A stretch of 64,000 nucleotides of DNA, from NCBI GenBank assembly GCA_017617235.1, contig JAFZWQ010000039.1:1-64000 (forward strand), written 5' to 3'. The notes beneath the pieces are model-generated. The model searched no databases and was not told the origin of the DNA. It saw nothing but the letters and a program-made list of their open reading frames with translations. Below are positions 33,651 through 42,635 of this stretch, piece by piece. The stretch comes from Bacteroidaceae bacterium (GTDB lineage Bacteria; Bacteroidota; Bacteroidia; Bacteroidales; Bacteroidaceae). Every line of letters begins with the position of its first letter. Within the stretch, counting starts at the first letter, position 1. Position numbers and translations under genes: made by a program.

Positions 33651-33704
33651 TTTGTAATTTTAGCCTAGGTTTAAATTACTCACACTCGAAAAAATACAAA
33701 TACG

Positions 33705-33736
33705 TTTGTTTTTTTACTCGCTTAATCGTAATTTTG
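33705..33736 (+). promoter_or_regulatory. Promoter of the inositol-monophosphatase family gene
   Basis: TTTG (33705-33708), 20 bp spacer, TAATTTTG (33729-33736). The ATG at 33745 follows after 8 nt. Confidence 0.7.
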
Positions 33737-33744
33737 TGCCCATT

Positions 33745-34557
33745 ATGGATTTGAAGACGTTAACAGCAGAGGTATGCCGCGTGGCACGAGAGGCCGGAGC
33801 ATACTTGAGAACGGAGCAGAGCAAGTTGCGTGACAGTCAGATAGAGCGCAAGCACAGTCACGACTATGTATCGTATGTGGACAAGACGTGCGAGGAACAG
33901 ATTGTTGCCCAATTGCGGCAGCTGTTGCCCGAAGCAGCCTTTCTCACTGAAGAGGGCACAGCAGAAAATACCCTCTTCCCACAAAATAGCTCCCTTCCCT
34001 TGGGGGAGGGATGGGGAGAGGCCTGTTGGGTGATTGACCCGTTGGACGGCACTACGAACTACATTCACGGCTTCAATCCCTTTGCCGTTTCGATTGCCTT
34101 GCGCAACGAAAGGGAAATATTGCTGGGTGTGGTCTATGAGGTAACCCTCGATGAATGCTTCTATGCCTGGCAGGGTGGAGGAGCCTGGTTGAACGGACAG
34201 TCCATCCACGTCAGCAAGAAACCCATCGAGGAAGCGCTGTTGGGCATTGAACTGCCTTACGATGCTGATATGTACAGCGAATTGGGACGTCGATTAATCG
34301 GACATTTCTATGGTTTGTGTGGAGGAATCCGCATGAACGGATCGGCTGCCGTTGCCTTGTGCAATGTGGCCTGCGGACGATGGGACGGATGGCTGGAACG
34401 GGGCATTCAGCCCTGGGACTTTATGGCTGCCGCCCTTTTGGTGCAGGAGGCTGGGGGGACCGTCACTACCTATGGTGGCGATGCCTTCTTCCTGGACGGG
34501 CACGAAGTGGTGGTCTCGAACGGTCTCATCCAAAAGGATTTGCTTGCAGCTTTGTAA
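33745..34557 (+). CDS. suhB: Inositol monophosphatase family protein
   Basis: 270 aa from ATG 33745; an ATG at 33706 lies inside the promoter. Mg-dependent phosphatase motifs: LTEEGTAEN (66-74), WVIDPLDGTTNYIHG (94-108) and WDGWLERGIQPWDFMAAALL. It probably removes phosphate from inositol phosphates or related small phosphates (CysQ-like 3'-phosphoadenosine activity cannot be excluded). Residues ~75-91 (TLFPQNSSLPLGEGWGE) are an unusual proline/glycine-rich insertion between two metal-binding motifs, encoded by a hairpin-forming repeat-like DNA stretch. Confidence 0.9.
   Translation: MDLKTLTAEVCRVAREAGAYLRTEQSKLRDSQIERKHSHDYVSYVDKTCEEQIVAQLRQLLPEAAFLTEEGTAENTLFPQNSSLPLGEGWGEACWVIDPLDGTTNYIHGFNPFAVSIALRNEREILLGVVYEVTLDECFYAWQGGGAWLNGQSIHVSKKPIEEALLGIELPYDADMYSELGRRLIGHFYGLCGGIRMNGSAAVALCNVACGRWDGWLERGIQPWDFMAAALLVQEAGGTVTTYGGDAFFLDGHEVVVSNGLIQKDLLAAL
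33967..34017 (+). repeat. Intragenic hairpin element inside the IMPase gene
   Basis: Contains CCTTCCC-TTG-GGGGAGG (a 7-bp stem with one G-T pair) and codes in frame for SSLPLGEGWGE. The peptide resembles the 'LPLGEGxGV' peptides produced where a dispersed repeat has entered bacterial genes. Confidence 0.5.
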
Positions 34558-34591
34558 TCTTCTTGAAGGAAGATTGTAATGTTTCCCTCGA

Positions 34592-34741
34592 AGCGATACT
34601 ATTCCTACTTTCATAGGATTAGTATTCCTTCGTCTGTAGGATTACTATTCCTCCACGCATAGGATTAGTATCGCTCCGCAGGGAGCGTTACAACGCTACC
34701 CGCCTAGCGTTGTAACGTTCCGCGCCTAGCGTTGCAACGCT
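34592..34741. repeat. Cluster of nested inverted repeats
   Basis: Four 11-bp arms alternate in orientation: ATACTATTCCT (34596-34606), AGGATTAGTAT (34615-34625), then a second similar pair, with outer arms AGCGATACTATTCCT (34592-34606) and AGGATTAGTATCGCT (34661-34675). Next, GTTACAACGCTA (34687-34698) pairs perfectly with TAGCGTTGTAAC (34705-34716), and AGCGTTGCAACGCT (34728-34741) is a perfect palindrome. No open frame of significance. This is the main content of the 269-bp gap 34558-34826. Confidence 0.75.
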
Positions 34742-34761
34742 CCCTCGAAAGGGATTATACG

Positions 34762-34800
34762 AAGAGGGGGATGTCCACCACTTATGGACACCCCCCTCTT
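34762..34800. terminator. Strong bidirectional terminator
   Basis: AAGAGGGGG-A-TGTCCA pairs with TGGACA-CCCCCCTCTT around CCACTTA. It stands between the convergent IMPase and lipoprotein genes and ends in A/T runs suitable for both directions. Confidence 0.75.
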
Positions 34801-34826
34801 ACTATATGCAAGAGTTAACAATGTGT

Positions 34827-37103
34827 TTACTTGAAAGGAACCTTGGGAGCTTTACGCTGGTATTTGTCACTAAACTTGTAGCCGTCGTATGCGAAAATTG
34901 AGATGCGAGCATTGTTGCCACTGTCCAGGTTGTACATGTAGACGTCCATATTCTCTAAGTCGGGTTTGTTTTCTTCCGTATAGTATTTGCTGAACGCAAT
35001 GTACACATACTTTTCGCCTTTCAGGAATCTTGCCCAAGGATAGTCCTCACTGTCATAGCTACCAGTAGGTTCGCCCATTACCTTTGTAACTTCAGCCTTC
35101 AGCGCATCATAAGCAGCTTTGCCGAGGCTATTGCTGTAATACATAAGAGTACCACCCTTGCCAAACATGGGACTTTCGAGAATGGCTATTCCATAGTCTG
35201 CGGCCACATCAGGAATAACGGGTGCCCAGCTGGGAAGCGGGCTGTTGGCAGCAGTAACATTGACGCGCTTTTCACCACGGGCATACAGCGGCATAGTGAT
35301 GTCGAGTTTACCCTCGCCAACGTTTTCGTCGTTCCAGCCGAATTCACCGCCTTCTGCTTGAACCTTACCACTACCTTGGAAACGATAGTTGTTGCCACTC
35401 TTGGTGATGGTCAGTTTCTTATTTTCCGTAAACATGGCACGCGTGTGGCCTTCGCCCTCTGTCATCATATTCATATACAGGATGTCATCGTCGCCGTAGG
35501 TGGACTTGCTGGCTGAATAATTCTTGATGGACAGGTCTGCCATAGCCCAACCGTTTTCGTAGGCCTCATTAGAGTAACCCGTTGAAGCGCTCAGTTGGTC
35601 GCCCACGATGACAACACCACCGCCATCTTCTACCTCTACCAAGCCGAAGGTGAACTTATAGGTCTGGCCCTTGAGGGTGACACTTCCAGTACCGCCTGCA
35701 TTGAGGTTGCTGCTGTAGTTGATGGTGTAGGCGTGGTCCTCACCGTCGAGTTCGATGTCGGCAGTCTTAATGCTACCGTCGCCGCCACGTACTTTCAGCT
35801 TAGCTGCACCCTTGTAGTCGGCAGGAGCGATGATAAAGAACTGGCCATCTTCGTCGGTATGAATCTTCTTCGTTTGCCTGCCGTCGTAGTCAATCCAAAC
35901 GGTAGCAACGTTGTTGCCTTCGCCCTGATTGATAACCTTACCGCTGATATGTGCCACAGTGGGCAGAATGATGGTGACGCTGCCATCCTTATCCATTGCG
36001 GGAATGACTTCCTTCACCTCCTCGCCAGGATAGTTGGCATAGTCTGCAGAGTGTACAGTTACGTAGAACTCGGTGTTCTTGGGAACATAGGTGCTGACCT
36101 GTCCCTTGACGTTTGTTGTCACGTTCTTCTGGGCATCGATGTCTACCTTGATGCCAGGCAGCAGGTTGCCCTTGTCGTCCTTGACGATGATGGTCAGACG
36201 AACACGTACCTCAGGGTAGTCGAGGTTCACCCAAGAGAAGTGTGTAACGGTGCCAACGTAAACATTGTTATCAGCATCGTAGGTGGCAAGGCCTTCCTCT
36301 TCCCAAAGACCAGTCTCCTCGTTGAAACTCCAAAGGGGAATCTCATCGGGAGTGTTGTCCTTGAACTTCTCAGGAACGGGGAAAGTCAGGGTTGCGGGCT
36401 TGCCATCGGCCAACTGCAGTTTCTCGCCTGTTTCATAGTCTGTCAGGTCAACTTTCGTCATACCATAGGAGATGAGCTGAGCATTAGAACCATCGGTACG
36501 TACGGCTGCCAAGTCACCACCCGGCATCATTGTTGCAAAGTTAGCATCATCGGGGTTCAGGTAGGTCATCTTGGAATTTACATATCCTGTGAATTCACCG
36601 TTAGTGGCTGCATTCTTATAGCCACCTTGCAGATTGACATTCATGCCACTCTGAGTTCCCAAACCTACCATTGCGTCAGAAGAGGCATATGTGGAAACAG
36701 TGTTATTGTCCCATTCGCTGAGCATAACAACCTCCCAAATGTCACCACTCTGATTCTCGGCAGAACGTACAATGTCCACATAGCCGTCTTTTTCGAACTT
36801 CACAACGCTACGACCATCTTTCGTATTCACCTTGTTGAGTACGAAACCGCCATTGGCATCGGTTCTGACGCTTTCGGTTCCTGAAGTAACGGTAACACCA
36901 CTCAGGGGGTCACCCCAAGTGTCTTTAACGAAACCTGAAAGGGCAGACATCTTCATGTTGGCTGGGTTAACAGCTGTACCCGGCTGGATAAGAGATGAGT
37001 TGGAGCCTCCTCCCTTGTTGTCATCGTCGCTGCTGGAGCAAGCCGTGAAGGCTACAGCTCCCATGAACAGGCTGGCAAGCAGCCAAAAATTCATTTTTTT
37101 CAT
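34827..37103 (-). CDS. Large surface lipoprotein with carboxypeptidase-regulatory-like domains
   Basis: 758 aa. Lipoprotein signal peptide with lipobox FTAC (Cys ~21), followed by SSSDDDN, an acidic stretch like the Bacteroidota lipoprotein export signal, so it is probably exposed on the outer surface. At least three CarboxypepD_reg-like beta-sandwich units: ~55-130 (SGFVKDTWGDPLSGVTVTSG), ~300-375 (KDDKGNLLPGIKVDIDAQKN) and ~385-450 (ISGKVINQGEGNNVATVWID). A middle region 'EIPLWSFNEETGLWEEEGLA...HFSWVNLDYP' is a recognisable block of this family. The C-terminal ~300 residues are not recognised. It has its own promoter (37139-37146, minus) and probably acts alone. Ligand unknown. Confidence 0.8.
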   Translation of the reverse strand: MKKMNFWLLASLFMGAVAFTACSSSDDDNKGGGSNSSLIQPGTAVNPANMKMSALSGFVKDTWGDPLSGVTVTSGTESVRTDANGGFVLNKVNTKDGRSVVKFEKDGYVDIVRSAENQSGDIWEVVMLSEWDNNTVSTYASSDAMVGLGTQSGMNVNLQGGYKNAATNGEFTGYVNSKMTYLNPDDANFATMMPGGDLAAVRTDGSNAQLISYGMTKVDLTDYETGEKLQLADGKPATLTFPVPEKFKDNTPDEIPLWSFNEETGLWEEEGLATYDADNNVYVGTVTHFSWVNLDYPEVRVRLTIIVKDDKGNLLPGIKVDIDAQKNVTTNVKGQVSTYVPKNTEFYVTVHSADYANYPGEEVKEVIPAMDKDGSVTIILPTVAHISGKVINQGEGNNVATVWIDYDGRQTKKIHTDEDGQFFIIAPADYKGAAKLKVRGGDGSIKTADIELDGEDHAYTINYSSNLNAGGTGSVTLKGQTYKFTFGLVEVEDGGGVVIVGDQLSASTGYSNEAYENGWAMADLSIKNYSASKSTYGDDDILYMNMMTEGEGHTRAMFTENKKLTITKSGNNYRFQGSGKVQAEGGEFGWNDENVGEGKLDITMPLYARGEKRVNVTAANSPLPSWAPVIPDVAADYGIAILESPMFGKGGTLMYYSNSLGKAAYDALKAEVTKVMGEPTGSYDSEDYPWARFLKGEKYVYIAFSKYYTEENKPDLENMDVYMYNLDSGNNARISIFAYDGYKFSDKYQRKAPKVPFK

Positions 37104-37138
37104 GATAATACTATTATTTAATTAAAGAATGTTTGCGA

Positions 37139-37146
37139 CAAAGATA
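37139..37146 (-). promoter_or_regulatory. Promoter -7 box of the lipoprotein gene
   Basis: Minus strand TATCTTTG matches TAnnTTTG and lies 35 nt before the ATG at 37103. Confidence 0.6.
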
Positions 37147-37249
37147 GGTGGAAAGATTCATTCTCCATAACATAAAGTGCATAAAAACGAGTAACCATGT
37201 AAGATTTTCCATAATTGATATGGTTTTTCCAAATTTGTGACAATAAAAA

Positions 37250-37281
37250 GTTGCATTTCCCCTCACTTAATCGTACCTTTG
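37250..37281 (+). promoter_or_regulatory. Promoter of the AraC-type regulator
   Basis: GTTG (37250-37253), 20 bp spacer, TACCTTTG (37274-37281), preceded by CTCACTTAATCG. The ATG at 37290 follows after 8 nt. Confidence 0.65.
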
Positions 37282-37289
37282 CAGTCGCT

Positions 37290-38417
37290 ATGACGAAAAT
37301 TTTCTTCGCTATACTGCCATTGATGGTATGTTCGCTGTGGGCCATACATCTGTTGCTGGACTATGTGCTGGAGCGCTCCATCATTACCTTACGTCTATTG
37401 TTGTTTGTTCTGACAACAATGGTGCTCTATGCCGGACATAGTGCATTCTTCCTGGAAGCCTACGACTTAATACCTTTTACCGATACATTATATGGAATGG
37501 CTAATATGGCCGTCTATCCCATGTATCTGTTGTATATCATACAGTTGACCCAAGGCCGGCTTTATCCTCGTCAATGGCTTTTCCTCGTACCAAGTGTACT
37601 TTGTGGCTTATTATACACCACGCTGTATGTAAGCATGGATGAAACGGAATTATCCCATTTCATCGGAGATTTTCTCTATGACAACAGTTTATCCGGGCTT
37701 ATGGGTCTCTCGTTGACGATGGCCTGGGTCCACCAGTTCTTCAAGTTGGCCTTTCTGTTGCAGGTATTGCTGTGCGGGTGGTTCGGCTTCCGCTATCTGC
37801 ATCGTTTCGAAAAGCATGTATCGGAAGCTTATGCCGACATCGAGGGGCGTACGCTGCGTCCTGTACACTTCCTGCTCGTTATATTCCTCTTCACTTCGCT
37901 GCTTTCGTTGGTGTCCAGTTTCGTGGGACGATATCGTTTTCTGGATTCAGTATGGCTTTTGGCCATACCTTCTACGGTATTCTCTGTACTGCTGTATGTC
38001 ATCAGTTATATTGGCAGTCGCTCCATGTTCTCGTATGTAGATTATCAGGCAGAGTTGCGACTCGACGAGCACTCCAGTCTGACAGAGAATATGGAATTGG
38101 AAGCGGAGGTGACGACAAAAGTCGAGCAAATCGCACATCAGATAGAACGCTTGATGAAGGAAGAAGATTTCTATTTGAAGCCGGACTTGCGTTTAGGTGA
38201 TGTGGCAAATAAGTTGGGTACAAATGTAAAATATGTGTCCATGGCCTTTAATCAGGTTATCGGGACTTCATTTTCCGACTATGTGAATCGTAAGCGTATA
38301 GCTCACGCCTTGGAGATGCAAAGCCAGCAACCACACTTGTCTGCTGTGGAGATTGCTCGTCAATCAGGTTATATCAGTATGCAGTCGTTTTACCGTAACT
38401 TGAAGAAATTCAGTTAA
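37290..38417 (+). CDS. Membrane-anchored AraC-family transcriptional regulator
   Basis: 375 aa from ATG 37290; an upstream in-frame ATG at 37215 precedes the promoter and is rejected. Residues ~1-250 contain seven or so hydrophobic helices (FFAILPLMVCSLWAIHLLLD, LRLLLFVLTTMVLYAG, WLLAIPSTVFSVLLYVISYI). After a linker, ~290-375 hold an AraC HTH pair (LGDVANKLGTNVKYVSMAFN, 'VEIARQSGYISMQSFYRNLK'). This is a membrane-embedded regulator that may read a signal in the membrane or periplasm. cstA starts 11 bp downstream, so control of peptide/pyruvate uptake is a reasonable inference. Confidence 0.85.
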   Translation: MTKIFFAILPLMVCSLWAIHLLLDYVLERSIITLRLLLFVLTTMVLYAGHSAFFLEAYDLIPFTDTLYGMANMAVYPMYLLYIIQLTQGRLYPRQWLFLVPSVLCGLLYTTLYVSMDETELSHFIGDFLYDNSLSGLMGLSLTMAWVHQFFKLAFLLQVLLCGWFGFRYLHRFEKHVSEAYADIEGRTLRPVHFLLVIFLFTSLLSLVSSFVGRYRFLDSVWLLAIPSTVFSVLLYVISYIGSRSMFSYVDYQAELRLDEHSSLTENMELEAEVTTKVEQIAHQIERLMKEEDFYLKPDLRLGDVANKLGTNVKYVSMAFNQVIGTSFSDYVNRKRIAHALEMQSQQPHLSAVEIARQSGYISMQSFYRNLKKFS

Positions 38418-38428
38418 AGAAGAGATAG

Positions 38429-39904
38429 ATGTTATCGTTTTTGATTAGTTTGTTGGCCCTGGTAGTGGGCTATATGATTTACGGTCGGGTAGTGGAACGT
38501 GTATTTGGTCCAGACGACCGCGAGACTCCAGCCATTCGCAAGGCCGATGGTATTGATTACATCGTGCTGCCTGGGTGGCGCATCTTTATGATACAGTTCT
38601 TGAATATTGCAGGAACAGGACCCATCTTTGGTGCCATTATGGGCATGTGGTTCGGCCCTTCGGCATATTTGTGGATTGTGTTGGGTTGCATCTTCGGTGG
38701 TGCAACACACGACTACCTGAGCGGTATGCTCTCGCTGCGTCACGACGGACAAAGTCTGCCCGAACTCACAGGCCGTTATCTGGGACCGGTAGCTCGCAAG
38801 GGGTTGGTGGTATTTACCATGATGATGATGATGCTTGTGGGTGCCTTCTTTGTTTATTGTCCGGCCATCATTCTCAGCGGCATCTGGGGCGAGAAGATGA
38901 TGTGGGTATTTATCATCTTTGCATACTATGTGGCTACCACGATGATGCCTATCGATAAGATTATTGGTCGTATCTATCCTCTCTTTGCTCTGTCTATGCT
39001 GTTCATGGTGTTGGCACTGGGCGTAGTGCTTGTTATCAAGCATCCAGTGCTGCCCGAGGTGTGGGACGGTCTGGGGAACTGGGGACAGGCTCGTTTTGGA
39101 CTGAAGCAAACCATTTTTCCTGCTTTGTTCGTTACGATAGCCTGTGGTGCCGTCAGCGGTTTCCATGCCACGCAGTCGCCCATGATGGCTCGCTGCATGA
39201 AGTCCGAACGTCAGGGACGTGCCGTTTTCTATGGAGCCATGATTACCGAAGGTATTGTTGCCTTGGTTTGGGCCACAATTTCTAGTTACTTCTTCTTTGC
39301 TGAAGGTTGGCGTCAGGTATGCACACCAGAAGTGATAGCCAAGTTCACGGGACAGTCGGAGCTCACTCTTATCCAGTTCTTCGATGCACCTACGGTGGTG
39401 AACATTGTTTGTGCCTCGTGGTTGGGAACATTTGGCAGCGTGCTGGCTCTTTTAGGTATTGTGGCTGCCCCCATCACCACGGGTGGTTCATCGTTCCGTG
39501 CAGCCCGACTGATTCTGTCCGAGGCTTTCGGATGGAAGCAGACTTCCATACGTAGCCGTCTACTCCTGTCGCTGCCTGTATTCGCAGTGGGCATTGCCCT
39601 GTTGGCTTGGCAGATTGGAAATCCGTCGGGCTTTGGAACGGTGTGGCAGTATGTGGCTTGGGGTACGCAGGTGATGGCCGCCATCACCCTGTGGATGTGT
39701 ACGGTCTATCTCCGTCAGGAACGGAAGTGTTATTGGATGACGCTGTTTCCCGCTATGTTCATGACAATGGTTGTTACAGACTTCTTCTTTGTTTCACCCA
39801 CCATCTTGGGTCTGAACTATTGGCTGTCGTTGACCTTGGCGTCTAGCGTCACCTTGTTAGCTACCCTTCGCTTTGCTTATCGCAAAAAGGCTGAGGATAG
39901 GTAA
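38429..39904 (+). CDS. cstA: Carbon starvation protein A family transporter
   Basis: 491 aa with ~13 predicted TM helices; shorter than E. coli CstA (about 700 aa) and typical of the short form. Family blocks: 'LNIAGTGPIFGAIMGMWFGP', GCIFGGATHDYLSGMLSLRH and ACGAVSGFHATQSPMMARCM. CstA/BtsT proteins take up pyruvate or peptides when carbon is scarce. It is probably co-transcribed with the upstream membrane regulator and ends in a terminator. Confidence 0.92.
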   Translation: MLSFLISLLALVVGYMIYGRVVERVFGPDDRETPAIRKADGIDYIVLPGWRIFMIQFLNIAGTGPIFGAIMGMWFGPSAYLWIVLGCIFGGATHDYLSGMLSLRHDGQSLPELTGRYLGPVARKGLVVFTMMMMMLVGAFFVYCPAIILSGIWGEKMMWVFIIFAYYVATTMMPIDKIIGRIYPLFALSMLFMVLALGVVLVIKHPVLPEVWDGLGNWGQARFGLKQTIFPALFVTIACGAVSGFHATQSPMMARCMKSERQGRAVFYGAMITEGIVALVWATISSYFFFAEGWRQVCTPEVIAKFTGQSELTLIQFFDAPTVVNIVCASWLGTFGSVLALLGIVAAPITTGGSSFRAARLILSEAFGWKQTSIRSRLLLSLPVFAVGIALLAWQIGNPSGFGTVWQYVAWGTQVMAAITLWMCTVYLRQERKCYWMTLFPAMFMTMVVTDFFFVSPTILGLNYWLSLTLASSVTLLATLRFAYRKKAEDR

Positions 39905-39928
39905 TCCATAGCACTTTTGATGTATACT

Positions 39929-39964
39929 TTGCTTCGGTCTCCCTTTGTGGGATGGCCGAAGCAA
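39929..39964 (+). terminator. Terminator after cstA
   Basis: TTGCTTCGG (39929-39937) pairs with CCGAAGCAA (39956-39964), with further pairing of CCC and GGG inside. A T-rich tract follows. Confidence 0.75.
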
Positions 39965-40048
39965 TATTATTTTGTCTCATATGATGTGTGGAACGTTTCA
40001 TTGCGATATTCTATAGAATAATTATTGCAAAAGTTTGTAAAAATACAC

Positions 40049-40056
40049 TAATTTTG
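40049..40056 (+). promoter_or_regulatory. Promoter -7 box of the FAS1/Sus locus
   Basis: TAATTTTG matches TAnnTTTG; ATTG at 40024-40027 is a possible -33 element with a 21-bp spacer. The leader to ATG 40106 is ~45 nt. Confidence 0.6.
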
Positions 40057-40105
40057 TCGTGAATTCATGTTAAAATAACATAAAATATACAAATTTTCGG
40101 TCTGT

Positions 40106-42634
40106 ATGAAACACAACAAACCTTATGGTTTTCGCACGCTTTCTAAATGGTTCGGCATCGCTATGATTGCCGTGTGCGGATTGTCGGCTTGTGATGGCTA
40201 TGACCTGGCGGAGAAAGAACCGTCGTGGCTTGGGTCAAGCATATATGACTATCTGCAATCAGAGGGGAATTTCACGAACACGCTGAGGCTGATTAACGAC
40301 TTGGATTATGCCGAAGTGTTGAACAAAACTGGCAGCAAGACTCTCTTTGTGGCCGACGATGATGCTTTCACCCGCTTCTTCCAGGATAATTCCTGGGGCG
40401 TTCATAGCTATGCCGAGCTGACAGAAGCGCAGAAGAAATTGTTGCTCTTCGGTAGCATGATTAACAATTCTTGTCAGGTGGCTTACTTGAGTAGCAGTGA
40501 GGGCCCTACCGAGGGAGACTGCATGCGCCGTCTGACGGCTACCAGTGAATACGATTCTGTTTCGGTGATGACTCCAGCGAAAATGCCGGATAATCCATAC
40601 TGGGCCAGATATCGTGACAATAACCGCAGCTTGGTTTGTATGACCGACATTACGGCTCCACCAATGATTCATTTCATCGAATCGTTCCTTACGAATAAGT
40701 ATATTACGAATGAGGACTGTAACTTCCTTTTTAATTATACTACGCAGCGTAAGGCGGGTGATGCGAATGTCAATGGTATTGCTATGGTTGAACAGAATAT
40801 AAAGTGTTCCAACGGCTTTGTACACCGTATGGCTGAGGTAATCACCCCTCTGCCCAATATGGCAGAACTGATTAATCAAAAGCCTAATATGCAGGGTTGG
40901 GCCAAGTTGTTGAATCGCTATTGTGCTCCATACTATGCCGGTGATGATGCAACGCGCGAATATAATCGCCTGTACAATACTTCTATAGACTCTCTTTTTG
41001 AGAAACGATTTTTCTCCGAGCGAAGTCGTGGCGGTCAAACGCTAGACCTCACGCCCGATGAAGGCCCAGTTAATGGTTTGCTGAAGTTCGATCCAGGATG
41101 GAATCAGTTCTATTCTGCCACTACCACTACCACTACGACTAATGTTGCCCTACAGGAAAATATGGGTGTTATGCTTGTCCCAAGCGACGATGCACTGAAC
41201 CGCTATTTCAACGAAGGGGCTGGCAAGATTCTTAAAGATTACTATGGTTCATGGGAAAACGTGCCTGACAAGGTTATCTCGAAGATGCTGAATGTAAACA
41301 TGCTGAACTCGTTCACTAATTCTGTGCCGAGCAAATTCCACACCGTTCTTAATGATGCCAACGATGAACTTGGATTGAAGGTGGAGTTTGTCGATTCAGT
41401 ATATATGACCTGCAATGGTGCCATATATCTTACAAATAAGGTATTCAATCCAGTGGCTTACATCTCCGTTACCTTCCCCGCGTTGGTCGATGCTTCCATG
41501 AACATCCTTTATTGGGCTGTCGAGGAGTTAGGTTTCGACGTTTACCTGAATTCGCAGAACACCTACTACAGCCTGTTCATTCCTAACAATAAGTCGTTAT
41601 TAGAGTACATTGACCCCTGCTCTTATGGTAAGGTGAATACCCAGTTGTTCCGTTTTCGCTATGATCCGACTGCCCTTACCCAAAGAGAAAGAGTCAAGGC
41701 AAGTATTTGGAACTACGACTTGGTAGCCGGTCAGGTTACCGATTCTATCGGCGAGGCAAGCTACAGCCAAATTACAAACCGTCTGGAAGATATATTGAAC
41801 ACCCACATCGTCATCGGCGATGTCGAAGATGGCAATACCTTCTATCAAACAAAGGGTGGTAGTATGGTAAAAGTAACTAACGCCTCGCAGGGTGTAAGCG
41901 GTATGACGGTTCAGGGCGGCTTGCAACTTGAGAACGGCAGCGATCTGCACATCAGCAAAATTTATGACGAATCCATCGAAGGAAATGGAAAAACATATAT
42001 TTTGGATGATAAACCTATTATGACTGCGAGAAAGTCGGTATTAGATATCTTAAACGAGCACGAGGAGTTCAGTGCTTTTCGCAATTTACTGCAAAGTTCC
42101 AAGTTCTTGGAGACGAAACACGTCATCGGTACAAGTGAGCATGCTACTGCCAGCACCAATATCTCGCTCTTCAACACCTATCGTTATACCATTTATGTGC
42201 CCAGCAATAGCGCCGTTGCCAAATTGCAAAGCCTTGGCAAACTTCCTACATGGGATATGGTGGAACAGGAGCTTGATCCAGATGTGAAGGACAGCTTGAC
42301 CAACGAGATTGAGAACTTTATCAAGTACCACATCCAGGACAACGCCTATTACGTGGGGCAAGGAAAAGTTGATGGTGAGTTCGAAACGTCGGCCTATAAG
42401 GTTACCGATGGAAATCTTTCCTATTATAAATTAAATACGCATGTGAGCAACGATGGCATTCAGGTTACCGATGGAACGGGCAAGACTTATAATGTGGTGA
42501 AGACTGACGGCCTGTATAACATTATGGGACGCGAGTATCAGTTCGATACAGCGGATGCCACACAAGCTGGAAATATCTACACGTCTTCTTTTGCAGTGGT
42601 GCATCTGATAGATGGTGCCCTTATGTATAAATAA
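40106..42634 (+). CDS. FAS1 (fasciclin) domain lipoprotein, four-domain
   Basis: 842 aa. Lipoprotein signal peptide with lipobox LSAC (Cys ~29). About four FAS1-like repeats can be seen from their H1-type boxes: KTLFVADDDAFTRFF (~72), MGVMLVPSDDALNRYF (~353), YYSLFIPNNKSLLEYI (~488) and YTIYVPSNSAVAKL (~690). FAS1 domains bind polysaccharide or protein ligands at cell surfaces. The C-terminal segment (GREYQFDTADATQAGNIYTS, then HLIDGALMY) is FAS1-like closure. As first gene before susC/susD it probably acts as an extra surface ligand-binding protein. Ligand unknown. Confidence 0.85.
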   Translation: MKHNKPYGFRTLSKWFGIAMIAVCGLSACDGYDLAEKEPSWLGSSIYDYLQSEGNFTNTLRLINDLDYAEVLNKTGSKTLFVADDDAFTRFFQDNSWGVHSYAELTEAQKKLLLFGSMINNSCQVAYLSSSEGPTEGDCMRRLTATSEYDSVSVMTPAKMPDNPYWARYRDNNRSLVCMTDITAPPMIHFIESFLTNKYITNEDCNFLFNYTTQRKAGDANVNGIAMVEQNIKCSNGFVHRMAEVITPLPNMAELINQKPNMQGWAKLLNRYCAPYYAGDDATREYNRLYNTSIDSLFEKRFFSERSRGGQTLDLTPDEGPVNGLLKFDPGWNQFYSATTTTTTTNVALQENMGVMLVPSDDALNRYFNEGAGKILKDYYGSWENVPDKVISKMLNVNMLNSFTNSVPSKFHTVLNDANDELGLKVEFVDSVYMTCNGAIYLTNKVFNPVAYISVTFPALVDASMNILYWAVEELGFDVYLNSQNTYYSLFIPNNKSLLEYIDPCSYGKVNTQLFRFRYDPTALTQRERVKASIWNYDLVAGQVTDSIGEASYSQITNRLEDILNTHIVIGDVEDGNTFYQTKGGSMVKVTNASQGVSGMTVQGGLQLENGSDLHISKIYDESIEGNGKTYILDDKPIMTARKSVLDILNEHEEFSAFRNLLQSSKFLETKHVIGTSEHATASTNISLFNTYRYTIYVPSNSAVAKLQSLGKLPTWDMVEQELDPDVKDSLTNEIENFIKYHIQDNAYYVGQGKVDGEFETSAYKVTDGNLSYYKLNTHVSNDGIQVTDGTGKTYNVVKTDGLYNIMGREYQFDTADATQAGNIYTSSFAVVHLIDGALMYK

Positions 42635-42635
42635 A

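Noticed and set aside
34592-34741. Palindrome cluster considered as an integron attC site
   Set aside because: No integron integrase, no gene cassette and no conserved attC core triplets at the expected places.
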